Below, one piece after another: positions 33,962 to 47,700 of a DNA stretch of 64,000 nt. The stretch lies in contig JAZNVL010000057.1 in the NCBI GenBank assembly GCA_045592785.1, positions 73,325 through 137,324 on the forward strand, in the 5' to 3' direction. Below the pieces are notes generated by a model. The model was not told the DNA's origin and ran no database searches. It saw only the letters and a list, made by a program, of their open reading frames with translations. This DNA comes from RGIG8244 sp045592785 (lineage in GTDB: Bacteria; Verrucomicrobiota; Lentisphaeria; Victivallales; UBA1829). A program made the position numbers and the translations under genes. The stretch's first letter is position 1; the number at the start of each line of letters is the position of its first letter.

Positions 33962-35530
33962 ATGACACAGGAGAACGTGCAAACAGTTATCATTGCAGGG
34001 GCAGGTCCCGCAGGTCTGACTGCGGCGTGTTCTCTTTTGCGTCATAAAGGATACCGGGTCATCATTCTGGAGGAATCCTTTCAGACCGGCGGCATTTCCC
34101 GTACCGAAAAATACAAGGGGAACCGCATGGATATCGGCGGACACCGTTTTTTCACGAAGGTGGATTCTGTCAATGATTTCTGGCAGTCTCTCATGCCGAT
34201 GCAGGGGAAACCCGCGTACGACGACCTGCGGCTTGACCGGATCCCCGCGATGGCTCCCGATGGTCCCGATCCGGAACAGGTGGACCGGGTGATGTTATCC
34301 CGGAACCGTGTTTCCCGGATCTATTATCTGAAACGTTTTTTTGACTATCCTGTGACATTGAGTCTATCGACCGTTTTTGCCATGGGACTGGGCAGGACGT
34401 TCCTTGCCGGCACCAGTTTTCTCTGGAGTATGATACACAAACGCAGGGAGGATTCCCTGGAGGATTTCTACATCAACCGGTTCGGACGGCGTCTTTACAG
34501 TATGTTTTTCGAGCGTTATACCGAGAAACTCTGGGGTGTACACCCCGGCAGGATCTCGCCTTCCTGGGGCGCACAGCGCGTGAAGGGGCTTTCCCTGGGA
34601 AAAGCGGTGATGAATGTCCTGACGAAGCCGTTCCGCGGGAAAAATGCGGCGGTGGAGACCTCTCTGATCGAAACGTTCCAATATCCGAAATTCGGACCCG
34701 GACAACTCTGGGAGACGGCGGCGGAACGGGTCATTGCCTCCGGTGGCGAGATCCGTTACGGACAGAAAGTCGTCCGTGTGGAAATGGATAAAACGCAACG
34801 GATCCGGCGGGTGCATGCGTGCAGTCCGGACGGCGTGGAAACGGCGTACGACTGTGATGCCTTTTTCTCCTCCATGCCGGTGAAAGACCTGATGGAGTCG
34901 TTCTCCCCGGCTGTCCCGGATGATGTGCTTTCGATCGCGCAGGGATTGCCTTACCGGGATTTCATTACGGTCGGTGTACTGGTCAAAAAACTTGCCATTG
35001 CCAACAAAACGGACCGGAAGACTCTGGGTAATATCGTGCCGGACTGCTGGATCTACATTCAGGAGCCGGATGTCCGGCTGGGACGTTTGCAGATCTTCAA
35101 CAACTGGTCTCCGTACATGGTGGAGGATCCGGAACATACGGTATGGCTTGGACTGGAATATTTCTGTACGGAAGGGGATGATCTGTGGGAACAGGATGAG
35201 GCATCGTTCAAAGCCTTTGCCATTTCGGAACTGGAGAAGATCGGGATCATAGAGGGAAAAGACGTTCTGGATTCGGTGGAGATCCGGGTCAAAAAAGCCT
35301 ATCCCGCCTACTTCGGAACGTATGAACGGTTCGATGAACTGCGTGCCTGGCTGGATCAGGTTCCCAATCTTTACTGCATCGGGCGGAACGGACAGCATCG
35401 TTACAACAACATGGACCACTCCATGCTGACTGCGATGGAAGCGGTGGACGTTTTCCGGAGCGGGGACAGAGACCGGAGCCGGATCTGGGATGTGAATACG
35501 GAAAAGAGTTATCACGAGACCCGTTCATAA
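33962..35530 (+). CDS. UDP-galactopyranose-mutase-like NAD(P)/FAD-dependent protein
   Basis: 522 residues. N-terminal dinucleotide fold VIIAGAGPAGLTAACSLL with EES at the strand end and QTGGISRTEK; MDIGGHRFFTKVDSVNDFW and SRIYYLKRFFDYP are hallmarks of the protoporphyrinogen-oxidase/UGM-like family found in surface-polysaccharide clusters. The C-terminus (CIGRNGQHRYNNMDHSMLTA) covers the flavin isoalloxazine. Family members rearrange or oxidise nucleotide sugars, but the substrate here is unknown. It follows the HlyD gene by three bases and precedes the giant gene, which points to a role in modifying or supplying sugar for the exported protein. That role is inference. Confidence 0.8.
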   Translation: MTQENVQTVIIAGAGPAGLTAACSLLRHKGYRVIILEESFQTGGISRTEKYKGNRMDIGGHRFFTKVDSVNDFWQSLMPMQGKPAYDDLRLDRIPAMAPDGPDPEQVDRVMLSRNRVSRIYYLKRFFDYPVTLSLSTVFAMGLGRTFLAGTSFLWSMIHKRREDSLEDFYINRFGRRLYSMFFERYTEKLWGVHPGRISPSWGAQRVKGLSLGKAVMNVLTKPFRGKNAAVETSLIETFQYPKFGPGQLWETAAERVIASGGEIRYGQKVVRVEMDKTQRIRRVHACSPDGVETAYDCDAFFSSMPVKDLMESFSPAVPDDVLSIAQGLPYRDFITVGVLVKKLAIANKTDRKTLGNIVPDCWIYIQEPDVRLGRLQIFNNWSPYMVEDPEHTVWLGLEYFCTEGDDLWEQDEASFKAFAISELEKIGIIEGKDVLDSVEIRVKKAYPAYFGTYERFDELRAWLDQVPNLYCIGRNGQHRYNNMDHSMLTAMEAVDVFRSGDRDRSRIWDVNTEKSYHETRS

Positions 35531-35658
35531 AACAGCAGGGTATCCAAATTTTTTTGTTAAAAATGTCGTTTTTTTTGCTTATGGCGGAAAAAAACGGCTT
35601 TTTTTTGTATTTATTTATAAAAAAAACGAAAAATAGTTCAAAAAAAGCGGAAAAAGAT

Positions 35659-35687
35659 TTGCAATTTGAAAATGACGGTATTATAAT
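35659..35687 (+). promoter_or_regulatory. Promoter of the giant exoprotein gene
   Basis: TTGCAA (35659-35664), 17-bp spacer, perfect TATAAT (35682-35687) within a very AT-rich region (35531-35715). A second TATAAT lies at 35696-35701. The flanking 35531-35650 is A/T-run DNA without a convincing terminator, so some read-through from the secretion genes is possible. Confidence 0.6.
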
Positions 35688-35720
35688 ATGGGCGATATAA
35701 TATAAATAATTAACAGCTAT

Positions 35721-35737
35721 GCAGGGGGTTTACCTGC
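35721..35737 (+). other. Small hairpin in the giant gene's 5' leader
   Basis: GCAGG and CCTGC (35721-35725 / 35733-35737) enclose a 7-base loop, 22 bases before the ATG and just ahead of the AAAGG ribosome-binding site. It could protect the mRNA's 5' end or tune initiation. Five base pairs only, so the support is modest. Confidence 0.3.
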
Positions 35738-35758
35738 GGAAGATGAAAGGATTTGATT

Positions 35759-38700
35759 ATGGCAGACGCAAGCAAAAGTAACTTTTTTACCACCCCGTTC
35801 GGGGGGAATATTGAGAGTATTTCGACTGATGCGTATTTCTTGCGCCGTTCTGACCGTGACCTCGGTTTTATTATGACAGCAGATGGTGAATCCCTGGCGA
35901 TAACCCGCGGATTCCCCAATGCGGTTTATGATTATGTGTACGGTTTTTCCGGTGTCACAGCAAACCGCGATGAACAGTATGTTGTGTTCGGATGGAACCA
36001 GCATGAATCTACGATCGGTAATGATCCGTTGGTGGATTACAATGCGGCGGTTATCTACAATATCAACTGTTATCAGGATTTGAATGGACTCAATGCCGGT
36101 TTGAAATTCACCCAATCCGGGATCGTTGATTTTGCCAATGCGACCGGTCAGATCGCCATGGGTCTCACCGTTCCCCTGCAGAAGACTGCCATTGTTTACA
36201 TCAACGAATGCGGGAACGTGCGTGATCAAAAGACTTTCAGTCTTGCTTCTGACATCTCATCCATTTACAGTGCAGCCACTTTGACTGTTGAAGGCAGCCT
36301 CCATGCCGATCTCTATGGAGTGATCGATAACTCCATCTTCACTACTTATTACTACGATAATAATTCTTCGAAAATCGGGGCAGCGAACTTCTCGCCTTAT
36401 GCAGGGACGATCCTGCCTGCCGGTGTCGCACCGAACAATTATTCTCCCTACAAGTATGACTTCCATGAAGTGGTGGATAACAACCGTCAGCTCGCAGCTG
36501 CTCTCCGTGCCCAGAATATTCAGCTTGAACTCAATTTGACCGGTACGGTCAATTCTTTCATCCGGAATGTTACGATCAGACCCTTTGTTCAGACTTCTGT
36601 GCAGGGTAATACCCATCAGGCAACCGGTGTGCTTGCCAACGGAACGGTGGATAAAAGCAATCGTGATGTGACCGAAGGAACCGGCGACATCGTGTTCGGC
36701 GGTGATTTGGAAAATGGCGGCGGCAACGGCACCTGGACCGGTGAAGTCAATGCAAAAGTCGAGAACGTGCATCTGGATTCCAAAATTTTCCCGGCAACAC
36801 CGGAATATGTGAAAGATGCAGACGGAAACGTGCTGTATGACTGGCAGATTGGTCTTGACGGAAAGCCGTTGTATAACGAACCGATGACTTCCACGTTGAA
36901 TAAATATGTGGATGTTTCCGATTTCGCGGAACAGAACAACGGCGTTTCCCAGAATGCGCAGGTCTCCGATACGATCACAATCAAAGTGACAGAATATCAG
37001 AAGAAAAAAGAACTGGTCCTTGAAACCGAAGAAAAAACGGTCAAGGTGCAGAAACAGGTCACCGTCGCTGTCCCGGTCGTGGAATCCAACGGGACTAAGA
37101 AAGTTTACCTTTACAGTACCAATGGAAACAGCGTCGATCAGATGACTGTCGGTGAACTCAATGCTCTCGGTTATCAGTATGTGAAAGTAAAAACGGATAA
37201 TGGCGAATTTTACACCGGTTACGCACTCAATTCCAATGCTACAAATTACGAAGCCGGGTATCTGCCTTCTTTCATCTGGATGGTGAGTGAAACAACCACG
37301 AATGAAACGACCGGTGAAGTCTCTGTCACCGGCGCGAACCAGTTGGTTCAGTATGGAGATCAGCTGATCAACATTTATGTCGATACCGAAGTGGACCTGG
37401 AAATCGAAAAAGCCCATATCGACCAGGATGGACGGTTCATCAAGGCAATCAAAGACAGTGCCGGCAACATCACCGGATGGACCCTTGCAAACAGCTACGG
37501 TGACGCAACAAAATACAAAGAAAAAGTAACAGTGACTGTCCCTGTGCTGTCCTATACGAAAGCGGAAGCATTGAGCGGATTCACGGTGGATGAACTGTAT
37601 CAGGTGATACCGGATAATCTGTATGAAGATAAGAATACAGCCACGAAAGACAGTGCTGCCTACTATGAAGTGTTCCAGAATCCTCTGGGCGACAATTACA
37701 CTTACCAGGCGAAAGACAACTACACCTGGAAGTGGAATTATGTGGAAGTGGAAGTGGATGACCTCTCAACCGGGAAGCAGGTTGATAAGGATATCACGTT
37801 CACCGATACTGGATTTGTGAATAAATCTCTGAATACGCAAGTTTCAGATAACAAATATCTTGCGGAAGGCCTTTCTGCCGCGAATATCGTCCTGAGCAAT
37901 GTGGCGGAAAGCGGCACGATCAATGCCACTGTCGACAACATCTCTCTGGATGCTGAAATCGCACAGAGAAAATACGCCGGTACGGTTGCAGAAGGGGAAT
38001 CCGGTATTGCCGGTTTCTCTGATAACGTTGCAACGTCCATCGGGATCAATACGGATACTCTTACGGTGGAAGGAACCTACCGCGGTACCATCAACAGTAA
38101 TGTTTCCCGTTTGAACGCCAGCAGCACGAATACCGTGTATTCTTATACTGTCCGCACATATTCTTATGATGAATATGAAATGCAGATCGGACAGAACAGC
38201 GGCATGGCGGTAACTGCCACGTCCTTCAGCGCAGATTTGACCGATGCGGAAAAAGTGAAAGAATTCTATAATAAGTATGCCAGCGTGAATCCGGATACCG
38301 GCGCCACCACTTATGTGGACCGCGAAAGCCTTTATCAGATCGATATTGTGATCGATACCACGAACTGGACTGTTACCGGCGGTACCGGATATCTCATCAA
38401 GAGAGAAGAAACCGGCACCTCTTATTATATCGACCCGGTGACGAAATACTTTGTGAATCCTGCCAATGGCTGTGTCTACACGAAACAGAACTTCACCGGC
38501 GAAGAATTCCAGGTGTTCTACACCCTTGACCCGAAAACGAATGACCGGATCAAACTTCATTCTGCCGGGGACTATGTTGTTCTGGATGAAAACCAGCACT
38601 ATGTAAAGAATGAGGAATATGACCGGATCCACCACAGTGAAACTTTTGAAGGTAAACTCGGGGATGATACTTATCTGGTCGATCGCGTGATCACACAGGA

Positions 38701-41700
38701 TGATACGATCAACAGAATGGGGATCAAGGCGGAAGCTCATGGTATCCGGAGTACCGATATCACGATCAACGGTAACTTCCGGAGTGACGTGCTTGTCGGT
38801 ATCGACTCCGTGATCTACCGTGACCCCGTGACCGGTGAGATCGTTTATTCCATGAATGATTATACAACGGAAGAGGATGCTTCCGAACAGGGTGAACTCT
38901 ACCGTGTGACAGACGTCTACTCCACCGGGATCACAGCATCCACAATTTCCGTGGAAGGCGGTTTGTTTGCTCCCAATGTGTATGTGATCGGCAATGCCCG
39001 CAACTGGAACGAGGACATGCTGAAAAAGATGGCGGAAGCGGCTCTGAAAGATCCTACTGCCGCAGCCAAACATAACACCGATGCTTATTACTGCGTGAAA
39101 GCTGATACACTCGTCGCAGATGCACTTGCCGGGGATTATGTCCTGCAGGCCGCGACTTGTTTTGAGATGATCGATGGACAGCGTCTCTGGGTATTGAATA
39201 CCGGGGTGGCAGTTTCCGTTGCAAACCTGCAGAACGGGAATGACGGTTCCTTTGATATCATCGGTAATATTTACAGTGCCTTTGACGGTATCCGCTGGAG
39301 TGAGGCCAACTCGAAACGCGGTGACTATAATCTGCGTGTCTCCGGCGAGATCGTTGCCGGTTATGAAATGGATGCAAACGGTGGATTCACCGAGACGCTC
39401 AAGAATGGCATCAAAGGCAATAACGAATACTATGTGTTTACCGACGTTAACGGTCAGACCGCCGCGAATACGAATTCTGCCAACGCAGATAACAGCGACC
39501 GTCTGGAATTCGCTGCCGGTGCTTATGCAAAAGGAAATATTCAGTTCGCATCCGGTAACGATATGCTGATCCTGGACTCCAACGCCCGTTTGGAAGATGC
39601 GGCGATTGCCACCGGCGAAGGACACCTGAACATGGTGTTCAACCTGAATGACAAGGTCCTGGATGCCGATGACTACAAATATAATGACGGGAACGCGATC
39701 ATCACAGGCAGTCTGAATGACCAGTCCACGAACCTCTATGCGATCACGCTGAACGATATTGTAATGGATGGGACCGGTCCCAAAGAATACAAACTGTTTA
39801 AGTTTGACGGAATCAACCAGGCGGAGGTTTTCGGCGCAAAGATCAGAACGGTTGACCTGAAATACGACGGCATGAGCGTGAAAACGCTGGATCTGAGCGA
39901 TGATATCGTGGCGGAAGTCGGGTATTATGATAACGAAGACTGGGTCGTCTGCACCAGCCAGCTGGTCGGTTATGAATTCCGTGAAAACAACTTCACTGCG
40001 AAGATCGGCAGCTATGATGGCGCAACCAGTGCCAGCGGTACCAAACTGGGCAACTATATCCGCGTGGTGGATAACGCCAATGGCGGCGAAATCATCTTCC
40101 AGGCTTATTCCGAATGTGTCAACAGTGATTGGACGATCGTGGTGGATGTACTCCCGGATCAGGTGGCTCTGCCCAATGCGACCAATGGCGAAACCTATTA
40201 CGTCTCCTCCTTCGACATTGACATCAACAACCTGCGTCAGTGGTACGATCGCGAAAACAATACGGTCACCTTCACCTGGGATGACCACAGCATTGATATT
40301 TCCCAGACTGTTTATCAGTTTGAATATTACATCCTCAATGCGGACGGCACGAAGACCAACACGATCATGCGTGAAATCACCAGTGATTCTCCGCGTGTCT
40401 CCCTGACACTGGAAAATATCGATGCCGACCAGACCATTATCTGGCGTGTCCGTCAGTCCTATGGTATCGGTAATGACATCACCGGCGACTGGAACTCCAT
40501 CGAAGATTACAAGTATGAACGTGCCATCGGTCTTCTGCAGACGGATCTGGAAGATTCCACCAGCAATCTGGAATGGAAGAACGAACTTTCCGTCAGCAGC
40601 ATGGAAAAATATGTTGTTTACTATTATGTGGAAGGTGATGCCGCTGTCCGTACTTACAACGTGGCAAAGACCACACAGAGCAAAGTCGTGGTCAACACCA
40701 GTCAGTTCCTGCAGGCCGGCGAAATCCTGACGGGCTGGGAAGTGGGTATCAGCGATGCACAAGGCAACGATCTGGCGGAAAATGCCATCTATCAGAACCT
40801 GGATGTGGATTGGATCCAATATGCTCCTCTGACCGGTCTCGGTGCCGCGGCAGGCGCAAACAAGAGCCTGATCCTCTCCTGGAACAACGTCAGTCAGTCT
40901 GATGTCAGTTTCGTGTTGAGATACCGGATCGGGAATGATTCTGCCGGATACGGCGAATGGACGACGGTCGTTGTGGATGCGGTCGATCCCGGTGATGCCT
41001 CCACGGTCAGTTACACGGTCAATCTGGAATCCTACCTCAAGAGCGATGAGCTTCTGCAGTGGGAAGTTTTTGCACAGCAGATCAACGGGGATGAGATCCT
41101 CCGCAGCGAAGTTTCCGGCGCGAAAACTTCTATGATCCTGACCGATGGCGTGATGAAAGTCAATACCACCACGGTTCCCAATGACGATGCGAAAGAGGTC
41201 GGTACCGTGACCATGGTCTGGGAAAATACCGGAACCGAAGATACCACATTCCTGCTGGAATATGTGGATAACGGTGTCCGCAAGTCCGTTGAGATCAAGT
41301 CCGGCATGACTGGCGTGACCTACAATGATGACAATACCGTTTCCTATTCCTTCAAACCGTCCACGAGCACCACGACTGCGGCGCTTGATTGGCGCGTCCG
41401 CCGTTATGTGAAGGATGCAAGCGGCAATCCGGTGGATGTGGGCGAATGGATGATCTACGAAATCGAAACGATGACTTCTCTGGAACGCACTTCCGAAGTC
41501 GTTCATGACGATTCTCTGAACAAGGATACCATCAGTACCACGCTGCATTTCGAAAGTAATGTCCCGGGCAGCGCATACCGCCTGGAATATGTGGTCGTGA
41601 CCAATAATTACGATGTGAGTAATCCTGTGGCAGTGGACTTCGATGCCAGCAACGATAAAGTCTTTACATACACAGTGGAAGGTCTTGCTGCTGACGGTTC

Positions 41701-44700
41701 ACAGGAAGTCTACTGGCGTATTACGACTGTGGATGAAAACGGCGGACTGGGTGAATGGACGTATGAAACCAGAGAAATGCAGGAAGCATTCTCTGATGTG
41801 GTGTTCTGCGACAAACCGCAGGATGCCGTCAGCACGGAAGAATCCGGACAGACCGCTGTTGCCACGCTGAAGTGGAACGCCGGCGAAAACATGACGCAGG
41901 GAACGTATACTTACGAAGTGGAATACTTCCAGAAATCCGATTATCTCTCGGATGCAGAAGTCATGGCTTATTTCGATCAGTATACGGATGAAGCGACTGC
42001 GGATGTGCTGGATGATGCTTTCGCAAGACTGCAGGTCACCAATAATCAGATCACCATCACGGCTCTGGAAGATACCAAGTATGTCTACTGGCGCGTGCGT
42101 TCCCTGGATAATCAGGGCGTTGCCTCCGACTGGACCGTCGGCGATCCCTTCCATGTGTACCTGGATGACGTTTCCGCCCCGACCTTCAAGAAGGATCCCG
42201 TCGGCGAAGTCCAGTGGGTTTCCCGGATTGAAAATGATGCCCGCGATACCGATCTCATGGATGTGTATCTGACCTGGGACAAGGCATCGGACGACAAAGC
42301 GGGTGTGAAGTGTTACAACTTCACTTACGGTTGCACCACGGAAGATACGGAACAGCTGCACAATGTGAAGTATTATTACTCCACAGACAACGGCGTGACC
42401 TGGAATGAATTTGCTTATGATGAAGATAACGGCGCCCGTATCGACCATATCGAAGGCGTTGGTACTTACATCATCAAGATCCAGAACCTTGCCAACGGTA
42501 ATTATGAATGGAATCTGACTGCCACTGACTATCAGGGCAAGACGTCTGAAACCGCAAAATCCGGTGAATGGCTGGGCGACTTCGATGCGCCCGAGTTCGC
42601 CGAAGATACGGAAGACACGCTGACCATGAACGTCAAGATGGCAGCTGCACTTTCCGATACCGTTGCAGGTAATACCGATACTGTCAACAAGATCGCGACC
42701 CTGGCTCCGATCCTGACCTGGACTCCCGCCGAAGATGAACTCAGCGGCGTGGAATACTATCAGTTGAACTGGTCCGATGCCGCACAGCAGTCTTACAGTG
42801 TCAAGATCAGTGTGGATGAACTCACACTGGATGCCGCCACCGGAACCTATACCTGGCAGCTGCTGCCCGGCGTTCCCTACGACAGCCAGGATGATAAGAT
42901 CCTCGGTCTGGTCAATGGCGATTACACCTGGACCTTCTACGCGGTCGACTACATGGGCAATGTCGCCAATGTTACCGATATCCCGTCCCTCGCCGGAAAA
43001 TGGACCGGTGATTATGTGGCACCTGTGTTCACTACCGAATCTGCGGATTGCGCCAATGCGTATATCCTGAACCTGATCGATGTGAACATGACCTGGACCG
43101 CCGCCACCGATTACTGGTTTGATCCCGGCGAAGATCCCGATACCTTGGGATCCGGCGTGAAGTATTACACCGTAACCTACTGGCTCCATGATGAAACAGA
43201 TCCGGAAGCCCGGATCGGTGAAGTCACGGAAACCGTTTACACGGAATACACCAATGGTTGGCAGCCCGGTTTCACTGCCGTGGTGATCAACGGCGATTAC
43301 CGTTATGAAATCACGGCGACCGACTACATGGGCAATACTTCCGAAAGCACATTGACCGGCGAATGGGAAAAGAACGACAATCCGGAACTTCCCGAAATCG
43401 GAACTTCCACCGTATCCTTCAACCACGCCCGTATGATCGGCGGAGTCTCCTGGGAACAGCAGAGTTTTGCCAACGCCCAGATCTATTATTACGAGCTGAA
43501 ATATTCTCTCATCTCCGGCGGTGCCATTACGGACATCGACAGCGCAAGAGTGCTGCATGGCTTCACCGGTGACATCTCTGCGTTCAGCAGCATTGCCACA
43601 TTCACACAGAATGGAACCAATACCTGGAGCGTCACATTCAAAGATGATACTTCCACCAAGTACACGCTGACCTATGATGCCGCCACAGGCAATTACACCA
43701 TGTCCTTTGACCTGGTGCAGGATGGCGTCACTTCTCCCTCCTCCATCACCTACAATGCGGCAGATGGTACTTACACGGCTTCTTACGACATCACCAACAA
43801 CCCGAACTACATCTGGACGATGTATGTGAAGGGCACACAGAGCAATTCCAGCGATATCCTGAGTCTTACTTACAGCCAGGGTACCTGGCAGGGTGATGAT
43901 GCCGCTCCCGTCTTCACAAGAGGCGCAGCCGCCGTTACCGCGGATGTGGTGTATGACCGTCAGGATGTTGCAGGCGTCAAGAAGACCATTGCCACGGTCA
44001 CTGTGACCGTGGATGATTCTCTGGTTGCGGACTACAAACTGCCCGGTAATTACGAAGAAGCGGGTTGCGGCGTTGCGTATTACACCATTTCTTACGGTGC
44101 CGCAGATGCCGATGGTTACGATTACTCTGTGAAATTCGATGCATCGCTGGATGCCGATGTGCTTTCCAGCACCACCCTCGAACTGGATCCCTCCGTGAAC
44201 TACAAGTACAAAGTTACCGCCACCGACTGGGTCGGCGCAAACTTTACGGTGGACAGCGGCGAATGGACTGCGCATACCTCCAGTGCCGTGAATGGTACGA
44301 TCGCCAAGGACAGCGTGGCACCGCAGATCGCAGACGAAATCGAAACGCTTTCCGATGCAGGCTTCACCGGCAACAGCAACAAGATGCTGAATGTTCTGAC
44401 CTGGACCGCAGCGGAAGACGACAGAGTGGTTGCCGGCGATGGCACAGGCAGCGGCGTTTCGGAATACACTGTCGGCTTCTCCTACAAGAGCGGAGACGAC
44501 ACGATCGCCCGTACCATTTCTGTGATGGGTAACGATTTCGAAACCTTCTCCGATGAAGAGTTCACCGGTTACAAACGGGAAGTCGATGCCAATGGCGTCA
44601 TCACCTACTCCAAGAGCAAGAAGGAAGATGACGGCAACTACTGGAAACTGGTCTACACCTGCAAATATACCGATACCAACGGCGAAGAACAGGGCGGCGA

Positions 44701-47700
44701 ATATGTCCTGACCTTCACCCTGAACAATGCGACCTACAACTGGAGCATTTATGCAACCGACTATGCAGGAAACTCCGGACAGGCAAACTACTCCCGTACC
44801 GGTACCTGGAATGCAGACGTGGCTGCCCCCACATTTGTGGTCCCCGTCACCAACAAGATCGGCGCATCGCTGACCGTCCCCGGCACCATGTATGCGGAAG
44901 TCTCCTGGACTTACAGCAAGACGGAAGAGATGGGTGTGATCGATCCCACGGTCGCCAACAGCACGCTGAACGATGGTTCCACGGTGGAATACTTCACCTT
45001 CCAGTACCGTCTGAAAGATGCGACGACCTGGAACTCCATCCGTGTGGATGTGGGCAGAGGCAACGACACAGACTCCAAGTTCACCATCACTTACAGCGAT
45101 GGAACTTATGTCGCCCGTGCAGAAAGTCTGCTTATCACCGATTACGAATGGCGTGTGGATGCCACCGACTATATGGGCAACACCACACTCAATACCGCAG
45201 CCGGTGCAAACAATTCCGGTACTTGGGCGGATGACAATGCCGCACCCCGGTTCCTCCCGCTGGACGGCACCGATCCCGAAACGTTCGTCACGACGAATGC
45301 CGAATACAGTCTGGATGATGTCCCGGGCATCGACTTCTCTGTCACCTGGGCACCCGCAGTCGATGACTGGCAGGAAGGCACCGAAGACGGAACCGGTATG
45401 GGCGTACGTCAGTACACCTTCGAATACCGTCTGGCTGGAACCGAAAATGAATGGAGCAAGCAGGTTATTGCTCATACAGAAACGGCGACCAGCTACATCA
45501 TCACACTGCAGAATCAGCCGAACGGCGATTACGAATGGCGTTTGACCGCCACCGACTGGGCTGGTCAGAATATTGCGGAAGCCAATACCAGCGAAGCCAT
45601 CACCGGTACGATCTACGCCGATATCACTGCTCCTGTATTCGCGGAAGCTGAAGCAGGCGGTGAGGGCGAAGAAGCCGTTCCCGCAGTTTCCGTCACCAAC
45701 GAATACGACAAGGCTGGCCTCTCCAATAAACTGTCCTTCACCTGGACCGCGGCAGATGATGTTGCATCCTCCGAAGCTCCGGAACGTCTGGTCTCCGGAT
45801 TCTGGAAATATCAGCTCTCCTACGGTCTGGAAGGCAGCGATGCCACCGGCTGGATGACAGTGGATATCACGGAACAGGATACGGTGTCTTACACCTTCAC
45901 TTCTGTCAATGGTCTGCCGTTGACAGAAGGTAAGTACAACTGGACGATCTCCGCGCTGGATCATGCGGGCAATGCAGCCGTTGTCAACGGTGATGCGTTC
46001 TACATCGACTACACCGCGCCGGAATTCCTGACGCAGGATGTGAAAGCCAGTGTGGAATACGATGAAACCGGTCTCTCCCTTACGTTGGAATGGACAGCCG
46101 CTGCCGATGCTGTTTCCGGTGTTGACTTCTACACCTTGAAGTACCGTAACGTCACAGAAGGCGGCGAATGGCAGTCTTTCACAACGGAACTTGCAGCTGA
46201 TGGCGCCAGCAGTCATACCATTACCCTTTTCGGACTCGCGAATGGCGATTATGAATGGGAACTGTATGCCACCGACAACATGGAAAACGTCACCGATACT
46301 CCGCTGACCGGCAGTATTCTTTCTGACTTGACCGCACCGGAATTCTCCGCCGGTCAGATCATCCTGACGGACAGCTACGATGCGGAAACCCAGATTGCGG
46401 ATCTTGAATTCCTCTGGACCCGTGCAGATGACCCGGATCAAGCCGACGGACGCGTGGTTTCCGGTTTCGACCGTTACGAAATCGCCTGCCGTATCCAGGG
46501 GACGGAAGAATGGACTGTGATCACCGCGATCGAAGATCAGGATGTGACCGGCCTCTCCTTCAGCGTACCCGGCAGCATCACCGAAGGCGAAACGGCAAAA
46601 GAAGTCACGCTGGAAGACGGCATCTATGAATGGAAGGTCAGTGCATTTGACAAGGCTGGCAACGAAAAAGCCAAACTTGACGTGCCGGATACCTTCATGA
46701 TCGATACCACCGGCCCGGCATTCGAAGAAGATGCTGTCAACTCTGTGAAGTATGATTACGATCCCTCCACCAAGACCTATCGTACCATTACCTTCGATTG
46801 GGATGATGCAACGGATGACGTCTCCGGTCTCGCCGGTTATGAAGTCTCCTTCGGTTACACCAATGAAGCAGGGGAATATATCACGGTCGGTTCTTATGAA
46901 ACGGATGCAGGTAAGACCGAATACACGGTCACGAACCAGATGTTCCGTGTTGATGGCAATTACACCTGGCAGGTGAAAGCGATCGACAATATGGGCAACA
47001 GCACAGTCCTCACCGGTTCCGAAAGCATCGAAGTGGATACCACTGCTCCGGAAGGCAAGTTCACAGCGATCGACGAAAAACCGCTTATCGAAGCGGAATG
47101 GACCGTCAGTCAGGAATACGAACACCCGATTTACATTACGACCTACACCGTGAAATCAGCGATCGTCACCTTCAATCTGGAAGGCACGTTCGAAGATGAA
47201 TCCGGCGAAGTCACTTATGAAATCGCCACCTATGGCAGAGGCGAATCCGGCGAAGTCGTCCGTATGCAGACCTTCACAGTGGATGCAGATGGTGAGTTCA
47301 TTCTGGATGCCACCGCCGGACAGGGCGCGGGTTATCTCGCCAACATGCTGAACAACACCGTGTACTGGAAAGTGCGTGCTGTGGATGCCTTCGGTAATGC
47401 CACCGGTTGGTATGATGGTGCGACATTCAAGATGATTGATACGGATTCGAAAAGCATCGGTAAAGGACAGCCCATCGTTGACAAACAGAAACCCACGACC
47501 CCGATGGAATGGTTTGCCAAAGATTACACCGATACCGGTCTGCTGTATCTCTACTGGACCCCGGCAACGGATGGTTTGGGCGTTGACAGCTATGTTGTGA
47601 AAGTATATGACAAGTCCGGCAAGAACCTGATCGGAACGTTCAACTCCAACCGCGGTGAAAACTGGGTTGCATTGAATCAGAATGATCTGGCTTGCGGCGA

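Noticed and set aside
35531..35658. Possible terminator after the flavoprotein gene
   Set aside because: T-runs are present but no GC stem pairs convincingly in front of them.
41699..47125. An 1808-codon open frame antisense to the giant gene, with others of 1234, 603 and 386 codons alongside it
   Set aside because: They mirror the sense frame exactly, have no start context and low-complexity Ile/Val/Phe/His-rich translations. Avoidance of TTA, CTA and TCA codons in the sense gene removes antisense stops.
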